Assembly: GCA_021773055.1 (NCBI GenBank)
Contig: JAJFKV010000043.1
Location: 1 to 64,000, forward strand
Direction of reading: 5' to 3'
DNA: 64,000 nucleotides
Source: Woeseiaceae bacterium
Lineage (GTDB): Bacteria > Pseudomonadota > Gammaproteobacteria > Steroidobacterales > Woeseiaceae
Shown here: piece by piece, positions 46,479 to 58,344 of the stretch
How positions within the stretch are numbered: the stretch's first letter is position 1
How the letters are laid out: each line of letters opens with the position of its first letter
The notes under the pieces: generated by a model
Database searches by the model: none
Told to the model about the DNA's origin: nothing
The model's input: the letters and a program-made list of their open reading frames with translations, nothing else
Program-made: the position numbers and the translations under genes

Positions 46479-47639
46479 ATGAATCTTCACGAATACCAAT
46501 CCAAGAAATTATTCGCGGACTACGAAATCGCGGTACCCCGTGGCATTCCTGCTGACTCGGCAGAAGCAGCCGTGAAGGCGGCCAAAGAACTGGGCGGCGA
46601 ACTCTGGGTCGTTAAAGCCCAGGTACATGCCGGTGGTCGCGGCAAAGCGGGCGGCGTCAAGCTTGCAAGAACGCTGGACGAGGTCCGGGAGTTTGCCGAC
46701 GGCATGCTCGGAATCCAGCTCGTTACACATCAGTCCGGGCCGGAGGGATTGCCCGTCAACGTGGTGTATGTCGAGGAGGGCTCAGAGATTGATCGCGAGC
46801 TTTACCTGAGCATGTTGGTCGATCGCGAAGTCAGTCGCGTGTCGTTCATCGCCTCCGCAGCTGGCGGAATGGACATAGAAAAAGTAGCTGCCGAGACGCC
46901 CGAGCAGATTTTCTCGGTGGCAATCGCGCCGGATGTCGGTCTGCAGGATTACCAGGCGCGGCAGCTTGCGTTTGGTCTTGAGCTCGACAAGAAACAAATG
47001 CGGCAATTTGGCGACCTCTTGAAGAAGCTGTATCAATTGTATCTCGATACGGATGCGAGTCTTGTGGAGGTCAACCCGCTGATTACCAACAAAGCAGGTG
47101 ATGTCATTGCCCTTGACGGCAAGATCAATATTGATGGCAGCGCTTTGTTTCGCCAGGCCGAGATTGCCGCATTGCGCGATTTGTCGCAAGAAGATCCTGC
47201 GGAGCGCGAAGCGGCTGAACATGACCTTAACTACGTATCTCTTGATGGCAACATAGCCTGCATGGTGAATGGCGCCGGCCTCGCTATGGCGACGATGGAT
47301 CTGATCAAGCTGCACGGTGGTGAACCCGCGAACTTCCTTGATGTAGGCGGTGGCGCGACGGCGGAACGCGTTGCAGAAGCGTTCAAGCTGATTCTCTCGA
47401 ATCAAAAAGTGACAGCTATCCTGGTGAACATTTTCGGGGGTATCGTGCGTTGCGACGATATTGCCCAGGGAATCATCAGCGCTGTGAAAGAGGTTGGCGT
47501 GAAAGTGCCGGTGGTTGTACGCCTCGAGGGCACGAACGTAAAAAAAGGGCGCGAGCTGCTGGCAAACAGTGGTCTCGACATTATTGCAGCTGAGGATCTG
47601 ACCGACGCAGCACGCAAAGTGGTTGCTTTGGCAGCCTGA
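46479..47639 (+). CDS. sucC: Succinyl-CoA synthetase, beta subunit
   Basis: A 386-residue ATP-grasp subunit of the TCA-cycle enzyme interconverting succinyl-CoA and succinate with ATP or [18 protein letters not shown] is the standard N terminus, so the start is 46479 rather than 46428. [19 protein letters not shown] (from about 46) is the nucleotide-binding region; EVNPLI and [13 protein letters not shown] are further signatures. sucD follows after 25 bases. Grouping with pilSR rather than with sucAB means it is separated from the 2-oxoglutarate dehydrogenase genes. Confidence 0.97.
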   Translation: MNLHEYQSKKLFADYEIAVPRGIPADSAEAAVKAAKELGGELWVVKAQVHAGGRGKAGGVKLARTLDEVREFADGMLGIQLVTHQSGPEGLPVNVVYVEEGSEIDRELYLSMLVDREVSRVSFIASAAGGMDIEKVAAETPEQIFSVAIAPDVGLQDYQARQLAFGLELDKKQMRQFGDLLKKLYQLYLDTDASLVEVNPLITNKAGDVIALDGKINIDGSALFRQAEIAALRDLSQEDPAEREAAEHDLNYVSLDGNIACMVNGAGLAMATMDLIKLHGGEPANFLDVGGGATAERVAEAFKLILSNQKVTAILVNIFGGIVRCDDIAQGIISAVKEVGVKVPVVVRLEGTNVKKGRELLANSGLDIIAAEDLTDAARKVVALAA

Positions 47640-47664
47640 CAAGTAGATCTGAAGAGACGTCGTA

Positions 47665-48537
47665 ATGAGTATTTTGGTTAACAAGAACAGCAAGATTGTC
47701 TGCCAGGGCATAACCGGTAATCAGGGTTCCTTTCACACCGAGCAGTGCATCGAATATGGCACCAAGGTTGTCGCCGGCGTTACGCCAGGACGTGGTGGTC
47801 AGGAGCATCTCGGGGTGCCTGTCTACAACACCGTACGCGATGCCGTCGATGCCACCGGCGCTGATGTCAGCATGATTTATGTACCGCCGCCATTCGCGGC
47901 GGATGCAATCCTCGAAGCGGCTGATTCGGGAGTCGCACTTATCGTATGCATTACCGAGGGCATCCCGGTCAACGATATGGTCAAGGTGAAGTCGGCATTG
48001 CGCGGTAACGATTGTCGACTGATCGGGCCGAACTGCCCGGGAATCATTACGCCGGACGAGTGCAAGATTGGCATCATGCCGGGATTCATTCATCAAAAAG
48101 GGCGCATCGGTGTTGTATCACGCTCCGGTACGCTGACCTACGAGGCGGTTTATCAGACGACCACTAACAGTCTGGGCCAGAGCACCTGTATCGGCATCGG
48201 TGGTGATCCGGTGCGGGGCATGGGCTTCATCGATTGTCTCGAGCTGTTCCAGGAAGATCCGGATACCGACGGCATCATCATGGTTGGCGAGATCGGCGGT
48301 ACGGATGAGGAAGCCGCGGCGGAGTTTATTCAGAGCAACGTTAGCAAGCCAGTAGTGGCATATATTGCGGGCGTAACAGCACCTCCAGGCAAACGCATGG
48401 GTCATGCCGGCGCTATTATCGCCGGTGGCAAGGGTACTGCTGAGGACAAATTCAAGGCGCTGGACGCCGCCGGAGTAGCAACAGTGCGATCGCCAGCAGA
48501 ACTTGGATCAAAGATGCAGGAAGTCATCGACGCTTAG
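47665..48537 (+). CDS. sucD: Succinyl-CoA synthetase, alpha subunit
   Basis: A 290-residue alpha subunit. It has the CoA-binding Rossmann domain ([15 protein letters not shown], about 13-27) and the ligase domain with the phospho-His at residue 247 ([14 protein letters not shown]), equivalent to His246 in E. coli. [10 protein letters not shown] is also diagnostic. It forms an operon with sucC, and nadE follows closely. Confidence 0.97.
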   Translation: MSILVNKNSKIVCQGITGNQGSFHTEQCIEYGTKVVAGVTPGRGGQEHLGVPVYNTVRDAVDATGADVSMIYVPPPFAADAILEAADSGVALIVCITEGIPVNDMVKVKSALRGNDCRLIGPNCPGIITPDECKIGIMPGFIHQKGRIGVVSRSGTLTYEAVYQTTTNSLGQSTCIGIGGDPVRGMGFIDCLELFQEDPDTDGIIMVGEIGGTDEEAAAEFIQSNVSKPVVAYIAGVTAPPGKRMGHAGAIIAGGKGTAEDKFKALDAAGVATVRSPAELGSKMQEVIDA

Positions 48538-48561
48538 TGACCGAATGTGCCGGAGCTGACC

Positions 48562-50193
48562 ATGGACCATAACGTCAAAGTCGCACTGGCCCAGGTTGAT
48601 CTCGCTGTCGGTGATGTGACCGGCAACGCCGAAAAAATAATTGCTTTCTCGAACCGCGCCCGCAGCGAACTGCGTGCCGATCTGGTGGTTTTTCCCGAAC
48701 TCAGTGTGTGCGGTTATCCGCCGGAAGACCTGCTGTTTCATGTCGGTCTGCGCTATAAGGTCGAGAATGCCATCGCCGACATACGAGCCAGCGTATCCGG
48801 CATCGCCGTGTTGATCGGTTTTCCCGAGTACACGGATGGACATATCTACAATGCTTGCTGTGTTTTTCTTGACGGAGAGGTGCTCGCGCATTACCGCAAG
48901 CAGCGCCTCCCAAATTACAGTGTTTTCGACGAAGAACGCTACTTCAAGCGTGGTAACGATGCGTCCGTTCTGACCATTAACGGCGTTCGTATCGGGCTCA
49001 ATATCTGCGAGGATGTCTGGAATACCGGACCCATGGAGAAAAGTCGGTCGGCCGGCGCGGAGTGCGTCATTGCGATCAATGGCTCGCCGTTCGAGACAAC
49101 CAGCCAGGTTAACCGCGAAGTACAATTGCGGAAGCGGGTTGCCGAAGTGCAGGTCCCGGTAATCTACGTGAACATGGTTGGTGGCCAGGACGAACTGGTG
49201 TTTGACGGTGGCTCGTTCGTGATGTCAGCGAGTGGGGAAATCTGTTTTCGTGCACCGCCATTTGAAGAGGGTCTGCACTTGGTCGTGCTGCAGGGCACGG
49301 CAGCAGGCGTTATCCCTCAATCCGGAGACTGTGCTCCCTTGCTGGATACAGAAGCCAGTGTTTATGGCGCACTGGTTGCCGGCACACGCGACTACATCAC
49401 CAAGCATGGTTTTCCGGGTGTCATTCTCGGTTTGTCCGGCGGTATAGATTCGGCTATGGTCGCGACCATAGCGTGCGATGCGATTGGCCCGGATCGTGTG
49501 CGGGCGGTGATGATGCCGTTTCGCTATACATCAAACATGAGCCAGGAGGACGCTGCCAAACAGGCTGCGATGCTCGGTATCGGCTACGAGGTTATCCCGA
49601 TCGAGCCGATGTATGAAGCGGCGATCGGCCAACTGGCCGCTGTGCTCGGTGACCGCGAGCCCGACGCGACTGAGGAAAATATTCAGGCACGCTGCCGCGG
49701 ACTGCTGCTTATGGCGATCTCGAACAAGACGGGCCGCATGCTGCTTACGACCGGTAACAAGAGCGAGATGGCGGTAGGCTATGCGACCTTGTATGGCGAT
49801 ATGGCAGGTGGTTTCGCGCCGATCAAAGACTGCAGCAAGACATTGGTTTATCGACTGGCCGGGTACCGTAATTCGCTCTCTGCCGCGATCCCCGAACGAG
49901 TTATTACCCGCGAGCCGTCGGCAGAACTTAGACCCGACCAGAAAGACAGCGATTCGCTGCCTGATTACGACGTGCTCGATCCAATTCTCGAGGCGTTTAT
50001 TGAGGAGGACCTCTCGGTCGCCGAGATCACAGCACGCGGTTTCGACCGTGACACGGTCGTACGTATTCTGGAGATGGTCAAGCAGAATGAATACAAGCGT
50101 CGTCAGGCGCCGCCAGGGGTCAGGATTAGCGGCCGGGCGTTCGGCCGCGATTGGCGCTATCCGATCACATCAGGGTACAAGTTCCCGCGGTGA
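48562..50193 (+). CDS. nadE: Glutamine-dependent NAD+ synthetase
   Basis: A 543-residue two-domain enzyme converting nicotinate adenine dinucleotide to NAD+. The N-terminal nitrilase-type glutaminase has the triad Glu46 (FPELSVCGY), Lys113 (YRKQRLPNY) and Cys149 (ICEDVW). The C-terminal synthetase has the PP-loop GLSGGIDSA (about 285-293), TGNKSEMAVGY and TREPSAELRPDQ. It can therefore use glutamine rather than free ammonia. The ATG at 48562 has GGAG at 48551-48554; a GTG at 48547 lies before that site. It is convergent with bamD with a 16-base gap. Confidence 0.96.
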   Translation: MDHNVKVALAQVDLAVGDVTGNAEKIIAFSNRARSELRADLVVFPELSVCGYPPEDLLFHVGLRYKVENAIADIRASVSGIAVLIGFPEYTDGHIYNACCVFLDGEVLAHYRKQRLPNYSVFDEERYFKRGNDASVLTINGVRIGLNICEDVWNTGPMEKSRSAGAECVIAINGSPFETTSQVNREVQLRKRVAEVQVPVIYVNMVGGQDELVFDGGSFVMSASGEICFRAPPFEEGLHLVVLQGTAAGVIPQSGDCAPLLDTEASVYGALVAGTRDYITKHGFPGVILGLSGGIDSAMVATIACDAIGPDRVRAVMMPFRYTSNMSQEDAAKQAAMLGIGYEVIPIEPMYEAAIGQLAAVLGDREPDATEENIQARCRGLLLMAISNKTGRMLLTTGNKSEMAVGYATLYGDMAGGFAPIKDCSKTLVYRLAGYRNSLSAAIPERVITREPSAELRPDQKDSDSLPDYDVLDPILEAFIEEDLSVAEITARGFDRDTVVRILEMVKQNEYKRRQAPPGVRISGRAFGRDWRYPITSGYKFPR

Positions 50194-50209
50194 TCTTGTC
50201 AACCAGGCA

Positions 50210-50983
50210 CTAACCTTCGTTCGGAAAATTCTCGTGCAGCACTTTCGTGGCATCGTCCCGAAGATCGCCCATTCCAAGTTTGTCGTAGGCCTCGATCATT
50301 ATTCTGAGCGACTCCGCATTGCCCGTGGCGCCGTTGTATTGCTCCAGCGCTGACTTCGCACGGTTCACAGCTGCGACGTAGGCACCCCGCCGCAGGTAGT
50401 AATCAGCAACATGATTCTCGTAGATAGACATGCGCTCCTTGATTGCCAGCATGCGCTGCTCCGCATCGGGCGCATATTCGCTCTCCGGATAACGTTCGAC
50501 CAGGCGTCGTAGCGAGCCGTAAGCGAGCTCAACGTCTTTCGGTGGCCGCTTCGATACGTCTCTTTTGAACCAGCGCTCCAACATTCCAGCGTCCGATTCG
50601 TAATACGACAGCGCCTTAATGTACAAAGCATAGTCAACGCGCGGATGGATCGGGTTTTCACGCATGAATGTTTCAGTGGTCTCGATCGCTTGCTCAATCT
50701 GGCCGCTCTTGTAATACGCATGCATTAATTCAAGCTGTATCTGCCGGGACAGATCGCTGAACGGATAGCGAGCCTGGATTGCCTCAAAAATCTGGATGCC
50801 CTTTCGATAATTCCCGCGGGCGACCGACAACTTGGCCAGTTCGTAGGCCTCGGTGATGTTTTGGACCTCGGTCTGAATCTCGTCCTTGCCCGCACAGGCC
50901 AGCAAACTGCCGCACAGAACGATAATCAGGAGCAGGCGGGAGCGCCGAAAAAATACCGAGTTGAGTTGTGAGATTAATTGCAT
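50210..50983 (-). CDS. bamD: Outer-membrane assembly lipoprotein BamD
   Basis: A 257-residue essential lipoprotein of the BAM complex that recruits and helps fold outer-membrane proteins. The signal peptide has the lipobox SLLAC with Cys30, followed by five TPR-like helix pairs (NYRKGIQIFEAIQARYPFSD, SGQIEQAIETTETFMRENP...). The length suits the family. It is divergent from rluD across 80 bases, the usual arrangement in gammaproteobacteria; TATACT on its strand near 51039 may be a -10. Confidence 0.95.
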   Translation of the reverse strand: MQLISQLNSVFFRRSRLLLIIVLCGSLLACAGKDEIQTEVQNITEAYELAKLSVARGNYRKGIQIFEAIQARYPFSDLSRQIQLELMHAYYKSGQIEQAIETTETFMRENPIHPRVDYALYIKALSYYESDAGMLERWFKRDVSKRPPKDVELAYGSLRRLVERYPESEYAPDAEQRMLAIKERMSIYENHVADYYLRRGAYVAAVNRAKSALEQYNGATGNAESLRIMIEAYDKLGMGDLRDDATKVLHENFPNEG

Positions 50984-51063
50984 ACTGTCGTCTTTCTAAG
51001 CTGCCGCCACAGCCATCAGGGCGGTTCAAGGTCGGCGAGTATACCGTAAACTAGGGTCCAGTC

Positions 51064-52017
51064 ATGAGCGCCGAAAAACAAATAACTGTGATTCCTGCCG
51101 AGTTTGCAGGTCTGAGATTGGACCAAGCTCTGGCGCGGATGTTTCCGGAATATTCGAGGAGTCGCCTCAAGGAGTGGCTTTTAGCCGGTGCGATTACGGT
51201 TCAGGGTGGGCCAAAGCGTCCTCGCGACGCGGTTTCCGGCGGCGAGACGGTGACATTGCAGGCCCTGGCGGAAGTTAGCGTGCGGGCGGAGGCCGAGCCA
51301 ATTGCGCTGGATATCGTTCACGAAGACGATGAGTTACTGGTCGTCAACAAGCCTGCTGGTCTGGTCGTACACCCTGGCGCGGGCAATCCGGACGGCACTT
51401 TGATGAACGGGCTTCTGCACCATGTCGCGGCCCTGGCTGAAATTCCGCGGGCTGGCATTATTCATCGCCTTGATAAGGATACGAGTGGCCTGCTGTTGGT
51501 TGCCAAGTCCTTGACGGCACATACGGCTTTGGTTCGTTTGCTGGCTGACAGGGACATTTATCGACACTACCTGGCGGTCTGTAATGGCGTCCTGACAGGT
51601 GGCGGCACGGTCAACGATCCCATCGCAAGACACCCGGTTGACCGCAAACGTATGAGCGTGCAGCAAAGTGGCAAAGCGTCTGTTACGCACTACACCGTGA
51701 AAGAGAGATTCGCCGCATTTACCTACGTCAACGTGAAACTCGAAACCGGCCGCACTCATCAGATCAGGGTGCACTTCGCCCATCGCCGGCACGCGCTTGT
51801 CGGTGATCAGGTCTACGGTGGCCGGCTGGCGCTGCCGAAAGGCGCCTCCGAGGAGCAGATTCAGGTCTTGCGTCATTTCAAACGACAAGCCCTGCATGCA
51901 ACACGGCTGGCGTTCGAGCACCCCGCAAGCGGAGACCCGATAGAGCTTGAAGTAGCACCGCCAAAAGACTTTCAGATTCTAATCGCGGCGCTGCGCCGGG
52001 ATGTTGCGGATGAGTAA
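51064..52017 (+). CDS. rluD: 23S rRNA pseudouridine(1911/1915/1917) synthase
   Basis: A 317-residue RluA-family enzyme. It has an N-terminal S4 RNA-binding domain (LRLDQALARMFPEYSRSRLKEW, about 16-37) and a catalytic domain with the Asp motif HRLDKDTSGLL (about 138-148) and LETGRTHQIRVH. RluD is the member that modifies helix 69 of 23S rRNA; the bamD-rluD-pgeF-clpB order supports RluD over RluA/RluC. It overlaps pgeF by 8 bases. Confidence 0.94.
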   Translation: MSAEKQITVIPAEFAGLRLDQALARMFPEYSRSRLKEWLLAGAITVQGGPKRPRDAVSGGETVTLQALAEVSVRAEAEPIALDIVHEDDELLVVNKPAGLVVHPGAGNPDGTLMNGLLHHVAALAEIPRAGIIHRLDKDTSGLLLVAKSLTAHTALVRLLADRDIYRHYLAVCNGVLTGGGTVNDPIARHPVDRKRMSVQQSGKASVTHYTVKERFAAFTYVNVKLETGRTHQIRVHFAHRRHALVGDQVYGGRLALPKGASEEQIQVLRHFKRQALHATRLAFEHPASGDPIELEVAPPKDFQILIAALRRDVADE

Positions 52018-52660
52018 CTGGATCGCCGCTGACTGGCCAGCTCCGGCGAAGATTGTCGCGGGCACAAGCTTGCGCAGCAACGATCTGTCCGGATTGCCCT
52101 TGTCGGGCGATTATTGCTGGCTGAACCAGGTGCACGGCACGAATATAGTGGTAGCGGGTCATTTCGACGTGCCTCCGGAAGCAGATGGCTCCATAAATGG
52201 GGCGCCGGGGCAGGTCTGTGTCGTGCGAACGGCAGACTGTCTGCCCGTACTTATATGTTCAGCAGATGGCGAAGCGTTCGCGGCGGTACATGCAGGGTGG
52301 AGGGGGCTGGCTGCGGGCGTTATAGAAAACGCCATTGAGACGCTTCACGCAGACCCTGCCGACCTGCTGGTATGGCTAGGGCCTGCAATATCCCAGCCCG
52401 CTTTTGAGGTCGGCGACGAGGTCAGGGAAGCTTTTCTCGTGTCTGATCCGGAAGCTGATGGCTGTTTTGCGGCCAATCCACGGGGCCGCTGGCAAGCAGA
52501 CTTGTACAAACTTGCCAGGCGCAGGCTCAAGGCTGCAGGCATCGGCAGGATTTTCGGCGGTGGGTTTTGCACTTATCGGGATGAGGAGCGTTTCTTCTCC
52601 TATCGGCGCGACCCCGAATGCGGCCGTTTGCTGAGCATTATCGGCACGAGCACCCCTTGA
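52010..52660 (+). CDS. pgeF: Peptidoglycan editing factor PgeF (YfiH, laccase-domain family)
   Basis: A 216-residue DUF152/YfiH-family protein. Homologues are reported to remove wrongly incorporated amino acids from UDP-MurNAc peptides, and some act as purine nucleosidases. NQVHGTNIVV, RTADCLPVLI (about 77-86) and AAVHAGWRGLAAG (about 95-107) contain the conserved Cys and His that bind metal. The ATG at 52010 overlaps the rluD stop. The end of the gene carries the probable heat-shock -35 element of clpB. Confidence 0.93.
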   Translation: MSNWIAADWPAPAKIVAGTSLRSNDLSGLPLSGDYCWLNQVHGTNIVVAGHFDVPPEADGSINGAPGQVCVVRTADCLPVLICSADGEAFAAVHAGWRGLAAGVIENAIETLHADPADLLVWLGPAISQPAFEVGDEVREAFLVSDPEADGCFAANPRGRWQADLYKLARRRLKAAGIGRIFGGGFCTYRDEERFFSYRRDPECGRLLSIIGTSTP

Positions 52661-52685
52661 AATAGATGCCTGAAGCCGCAATTTA
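52656..52685 (+). promoter_or_regulatory. Probable sigma-32 promoter of clpB
   Basis: CCCCTTGAAA (ending at 52662) matches the heat-shock -35. After 14 bases CGCAATTTA (52677-52685) fits the -10 CCCCATNT at about six of eight positions. It starts inside the pgeF stop codon and lies 45 bases before clpB, a classical heat-shock gene. Confidence 0.7.
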
Positions 52686-52730
52686 TGGTGCAGTTGAAGG
52701 AATAGCCGTTTACCGGCCCGGGTGACATAC

Positions 52731-55310
52731 ATGCGTTTGGACAAACTGACAAGCAAGTTCCAATTAGCGCTGGCTGACGCGCAGTCTCTGGCAATTGGCC
52801 AGGACCATCAATTTATCGAGCCTGCCCATTTATTGGTCGCTTTACTCGATCAGCAGGGCGGCAGCGTTCGGGGCTTGCTAACCAAGTCCGGCGTCAACGT
52901 AAACCTGTTGCGTTCGCAATTGGGCGATGCGATTGATCGCCTGTCGAAGGTAGAGGGTACCGGCGGCGAGGTGCACATTGGCTCAGAGCTTTCGAAGCTC
53001 TTTAATCTAACCGACAAATTCGCTCAGCAGCGTGAGGACCAGTACATCTCCAGCGAGTTATTCGTGCTCGCAGCGATCGACGAAAAATCACCGCTAAAGG
53101 GAGTGCTCGAACAGGCGGGTGCAGTAAAAGGAGCGATCGAGAAATCCATCGACGACCTGCGTGGCGGGGCACCGGTGGATGACCCGAATGCCGAAGACAC
53201 CCGGCAGGCGCTTGATAAGTACACTATTGATCTGACCGAGCGCGCCGAGCAGGGCAAGCTGGATCCGATCGTCGGTCGTGACGACGAGATACGGCGCACA
53301 ATCCAGATTTTGCAGCGCCGCACCAAGAACAATCCCGTGCTCATCGGAGAACCCGGTGTGGGCAAGACGGCAATCCTGGAAGGACTGGCACAGAGAATCG
53401 TCAACAATGAAGTGCCTGAAGGCCTGCGCGGCAAGCGCATATTGTCTCTCGACATGGGAGCGTTGATCGCCGGTGCTAAGTTTCGCGGTGAATTTGAGGA
53501 AAGACTGAAGGCAGTCCTGAACGACCTGGCAAAGCAGGAAGGCCAGATCATTCTCTTTATCGACGAGATGCACACGATGGTCGGTGCGGGTAAGGCCGAA
53601 GGATCGATGGATGCGGGCAACATGCTGAAGCCAGCACTTGCCCGTGGCGAGTTGCACTGTGTCGGCGCGACAACGCTCGATGAGTATCGCCAGTATGTCG
53701 AGAAGGATGCTGCGCTCGAGCGCCGCTTCCAAAAAGTTCTGATTCAGGAGCCGACCGTCGAAGACACGATCGCGATCTTGCGGGGTCTGAAGGAAAGATA
53801 CGAAGTGCACCACGGTGTTGAGATTACTGATCCGGCGATCGTCGCGGCGGCAACTCTTTCGCACCGTTACATCAGTGACCGCCAGCTACCGGACAAAGCG
53901 ATCGATCTGATCGACGAATCCGCCTCAAAAATTCGCATCGAGATCGATTCGAAACCGGAAGAGATGGATAAGCTGGAGCGTCGCATCATCCAGCTGAAAA
54001 TCGAACGCGAAGCGCTCAAGAAGGAATCCGATGATGCATCAGTGAAGCGACTTGTCGACATTGAGTCGCAGCTTGAGGGGCTGGAGCGTGAATTCGCGGA
54101 CCTTGAAGAAGTCTGGAAGGCAGAAAAAGCCGCCATGCAGGGAGCGACACATATTAAGGAAGAGTTGGAACGTGCCCGGCTTGAGCTTGAGACGGCGCAC
54201 AGGGCGAACGATCTTGCACGCATGTCCGAGCTTCAGTACGGCAGAATTCCCGAGCTGGAGAAGCAACTCGAGGAAGCCACACAGGTAGAGCACAAAGAAA
54301 ATACTTTATTACGCAATAACGTCACCGAGGAAGAAGTTGCTGAGATCGTCTCAAAGTGGACGGGTATCCCGGTTAACAAGATGCTCGAGGGCGAGAAGGA
54401 AAAGTTGCTGCAGATGGAGTCAGTCGTGCAACAGCGGGTAGTCGGTCAGGGTGAGGCGGTCACAGTCGTCGCGAACGCTATTCGGCGTTCTCGCGCCGGA
54501 TTGTCAGACCCAAGGCGACCGATTGGTTCGTTCCTGTTTCTGGGGCCGACCGGTGTGGGCAAGACGGAGCTGACGAAAGCGCTGGCAGACTTCATGTTTG
54601 ACACGGATGAGGCGATGGTGCGTCTCGATATGTCTGAGTTCATGGAGAAGCACTCCGTAGCCAGGCTTATTGGTGCGCCGCCGGGATACGTGGGTTACGA
54701 AGAAGGCGGCTACCTGACAGAGGCTGTCCGTCGTCGCCCTTACTCAGTGATCCTGCTGGATGAAATTGAGAAAGCACATCCGGATGTATTCAACGTGCTA
54801 TTACAAGTCCTGGATGATGGTCGTTTGACCGACGGCCAGGGACGTACGGTCGACTTCCGCAATTCTGTCATCGTCATGACGTCGAATCTTGGCTCGCAGC
54901 TGATACAGGAAATGGCGGGTGAGGAAAATTACGAGACCATGAAGAATGCGATCATGGATGTCGTTGGCAGCCACTTTCGGCCGGAGTTTGTGAACCGCAT
55001 TGATGATCTGGTTGTGTTTCACCCTCTCGGCCGAGACCACATCCGAAAGATCGTTGATATCCAGCTGGACTACCTGCATGACAGGCTTGCGGAGCGTGAT
55101 ATTCGAATTCACTTATCCGAGGCGGCGCGGGACAAGCTTGCCGATGCGGGATTTGACCCTGTTTACGGGGCACGGCCTCTGAAGCGCGCAATTCAACAGC
55201 AGGTTGAGAACCCGTTGGCGCAGGAGATTCTGCAGGGTAATTTTATAGCGGGTGACACGATTGAAGTTGGGGTCTCGGACGACCGCCTGGAATTTCTTAA
55301 CGCAGCTTGA
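52731..55310 (+). CDS. clpB: ATP-dependent disaggregase ClpB
   Basis: An 859-residue Hsp100 chaperone that, with DnaK, pulls apart aggregates. It has an N-terminal Clp_N domain (1-145), AAA-1 with Walker A GEPGVGKT (about 206-213), the long coiled-coil middle domain (about 410-525) that separates ClpB from ClpA/ClpC, and AAA-2 with Walker A GPTGVGKT (about 607-614). [21 protein letters not shown] is the standard N terminus, so the ATG at 52731 is used rather than the GTG at 52722. Confidence 0.98.
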   Translation: MRLDKLTSKFQLALADAQSLAIGQDHQFIEPAHLLVALLDQQGGSVRGLLTKSGVNVNLLRSQLGDAIDRLSKVEGTGGEVHIGSELSKLFNLTDKFAQQREDQYISSELFVLAAIDEKSPLKGVLEQAGAVKGAIEKSIDDLRGGAPVDDPNAEDTRQALDKYTIDLTERAEQGKLDPIVGRDDEIRRTIQILQRRTKNNPVLIGEPGVGKTAILEGLAQRIVNNEVPEGLRGKRILSLDMGALIAGAKFRGEFEERLKAVLNDLAKQEGQIILFIDEMHTMVGAGKAEGSMDAGNMLKPALARGELHCVGATTLDEYRQYVEKDAALERRFQKVLIQEPTVEDTIAILRGLKERYEVHHGVEITDPAIVAAATLSHRYISDRQLPDKAIDLIDESASKIRIEIDSKPEEMDKLERRIIQLKIEREALKKESDDASVKRLVDIESQLEGLEREFADLEEVWKAEKAAMQGATHIKEELERARLELETAHRANDLARMSELQYGRIPELEKQLEEATQVEHKENTLLRNNVTEEEVAEIVSKWTGIPVNKMLEGEKEKLLQMESVVQQRVVGQGEAVTVVANAIRRSRAGLSDPRRPIGSFLFLGPTGVGKTELTKALADFMFDTDEAMVRLDMSEFMEKHSVARLIGAPPGYVGYEEGGYLTEAVRRRPYSVILLDEIEKAHPDVFNVLLQVLDDGRLTDGQGRTVDFRNSVIVMTSNLGSQLIQEMAGEENYETMKNAIMDVVGSHFRPEFVNRIDDLVVFHPLGRDHIRKIVDIQLDYLHDRLAERDIRIHLSEAARDKLADAGFDPVYGARPLKRAIQQQVENPLAQEILQGNFIAGDTIEVGVSDDRLEFLNAA

Positions 55311-55316
55311 TGCGGA

Positions 55317-55392
55317 TGGTCTCCCCGGCGGAAGGGCAATTCATTCTTCACGGGACACAGGCGAATGAATTGCCCTTCCGCCGGGGAGACCA
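55317..55392. repeat. Perfect 30-bp inverted repeat after clpB
   Basis: Bases 55317-55346 are the exact reverse complement of 55363-55392, with a 16-base loop. There is no T-run on either side. It starts 6 bases after the clpB stop. A stem this long and exact could stop exonucleases or end transcription, and its regularity suggests a small mobile palindrome. No second copy was seen in the window. Confidence 0.95.
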
Positions 55393-55435
55393 CCTACCTC
55401 CGGTGTGATGATCCAAGTGCCTGCCCGGTCCAGTA

Positions 55436-55464
55436 CGTAGATAGCACCACAACTGAGTTATAAT
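55436..55464 (+). promoter_or_regulatory. Candidate promoter before the zinc-ribbon gene
   Basis: A perfect TATAAT at 55459-55464 lies 42 bases before the start codon, but the -35 region (CGTAGA) is poor. Confidence 0.4.
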
Positions 55465-55506
55465 CGCCGACCTTCGGCAACCAGGATAAATACGGAGTTT
55501 CGATAA

Positions 55507-55815
55507 ATGCCGATTTACGGATACGCCTGCGAAAGCTGCGAACATACGTTCGACGCCTTGCAGAAAATGAATGACCCAAAGCTGGTCGAGTGCCCGGATT
55601 GCGGCGAATCGACGCTGCGCAAACAAATGTCTGCGCCCAAGTTTCGACTGAAAGGCAAGGGCTGGTACGAAACAGATTTCAAGACTGGCGATAAACGTAA
55701 TTTGGCCGGTGACCCGGACAAGAAGCCGACCAGCAAGCCCAAAGAGGCTGAGAAACCAGCGAAGAAAACCGCGCCGACAAAGACCAAGTCTGATACCAAG
55801 GCCAACTCAGCATGA
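55507..55815 (+). CDS. FmdB-family zinc-ribbon protein
   Basis: A 102-residue protein with a zinc ribbon at the N terminus: Cys8, Cys11, Cys29 and Cys32 (YACESCEHTFDAL, ECPDCGEST). The part from about 70 onward is low-complexity, rich in Lys, Pro, Thr and Ala, and probably disordered. The family is named for FmdB, a putative regulator in methylotrophs, but its function in most bacteria is unknown. It overlaps the DUF502 gene by 4 bases and lies ahead of aspS, a common grouping in gammaproteobacteria. Confidence 0.88.
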   Translation: MPIYGYACESCEHTFDALQKMNDPKLVECPDCGESTLRKQMSAPKFRLKGKGWYETDFKTGDKRNLAGDPDKKPTSKPKEAEKPAKKTAPTKTKSDTKANSA

Positions 55816-56462
55816 AACGCCTGCGCCGCTATCTCATTGCTGGAATTTTGGTTTGGGTGCCTCTGGGAGTTACTTCTGCACTCGTCTACGTTGCAGTAGG
55901 GTTTACCGATAAAACCTTGGTGCTGATCCCGGAGAAATACCGGCCGCTGGAGCTCTTCGGTTTCAATATTCCCGGTCTGGGCGTCATTCTGGCGCTTATC
56001 GTTCTGTTGGTGACAGGTGTGCTTGCTGCCAATTTTGTCGGCCGCGCTTTCATGGGTGGCTGGGAATCACTGATGGAACGCATTCCTGTTATCCGAACCA
56101 TCTATTCTGCGGCCAAGAAGTTTTCCGAAATAATGTTCTCGGAATCTGGCCAGTCGTTCAAGAAAGTCCTGTTAATCGAATACCCGCGCAAAGAGCTGTA
56201 CAGCCTGGCATTCCAGACATCTACCGATTTGGGCGAGGTTCAGGGCCGCACCGGTGAAGAAGTGGTCTGTTGTTTCGTGCCGACCACACCGAATCCGACG
56301 TCCGGCCTCATCATCATCGTGCCAAGGAAAGACGTTATTGAGCTGGACATGGACGTTGATGACGCGCTCAAGATGATTATCTCGCTGGGCGTCGTGGTGC
56401 CGTCCTGGCGCAAGGACCAGACGGCAGAACTGCCGTTTGATTTGCCGGATGACAGCGAATAG
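55812..56462 (+). CDS. DUF502 family membrane protein
   Basis: A 216-residue membrane protein of unknown function. It has two N-terminal helices (about 8-28 and 54-76), a conserved stretch ERIPVIRTIYSAAKKFSE after them, and a soluble C-terminal domain with VPTTPNPTSGLIIIVPRKD. The family is widespread and often lies directly upstream of aspS, as here. ATG at 55812 overlaps the zinc-ribbon gene stop. Confidence 0.9.
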   Translation: MKRLRRYLIAGILVWVPLGVTSALVYVAVGFTDKTLVLIPEKYRPLELFGFNIPGLGVILALIVLLVTGVLAANFVGRAFMGGWESLMERIPVIRTIYSAAKKFSEIMFSESGQSFKKVLLIEYPRKELYSLAFQTSTDLGEVQGRTGEEVVCCFVPTTPNPTSGLIIIVPRKDVIELDMDVDDALKMIISLGVVVPSWRKDQTAELPFDLPDDSE

Positions 56463-56543
56463 CGCCGTCTTCACTTGCTTCAAAAGGCCTCTGCCCGTAC
56501 CATTCCGCCGTCGTTTTTGACGGGTTTTCCCTGGGTTTTATTG

Positions 56544-58315
<1,772 letters not shown>

Positions 58316-58319
<4 letters not shown>

Positions 58320-58340
58320 GAGCGCGCCCTGCGCGCGACC
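58316..58340 (+). repeat. REP-like hairpin overlapping the aspS stop
   Basis: GTAGGAGCGCGC-CCT-GCGCGCGACC: the GTAGGAG head plus a 6-bp GC stem and GAC tail. The TAG of GTAGGAG is the aspS stop codon. It ends 4 bases before the start of the next gene and may hide that gene's ribosome site. A related element is at 5223-5253. Confidence 0.65.
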
Positions 58341-58344
58341 CGCA

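Noticed and set aside
46782..47711. Open frame of 309 codons antisense to sucC
   Set aside because: Complementary to a strongly conserved coding region and without any recognisable feature.
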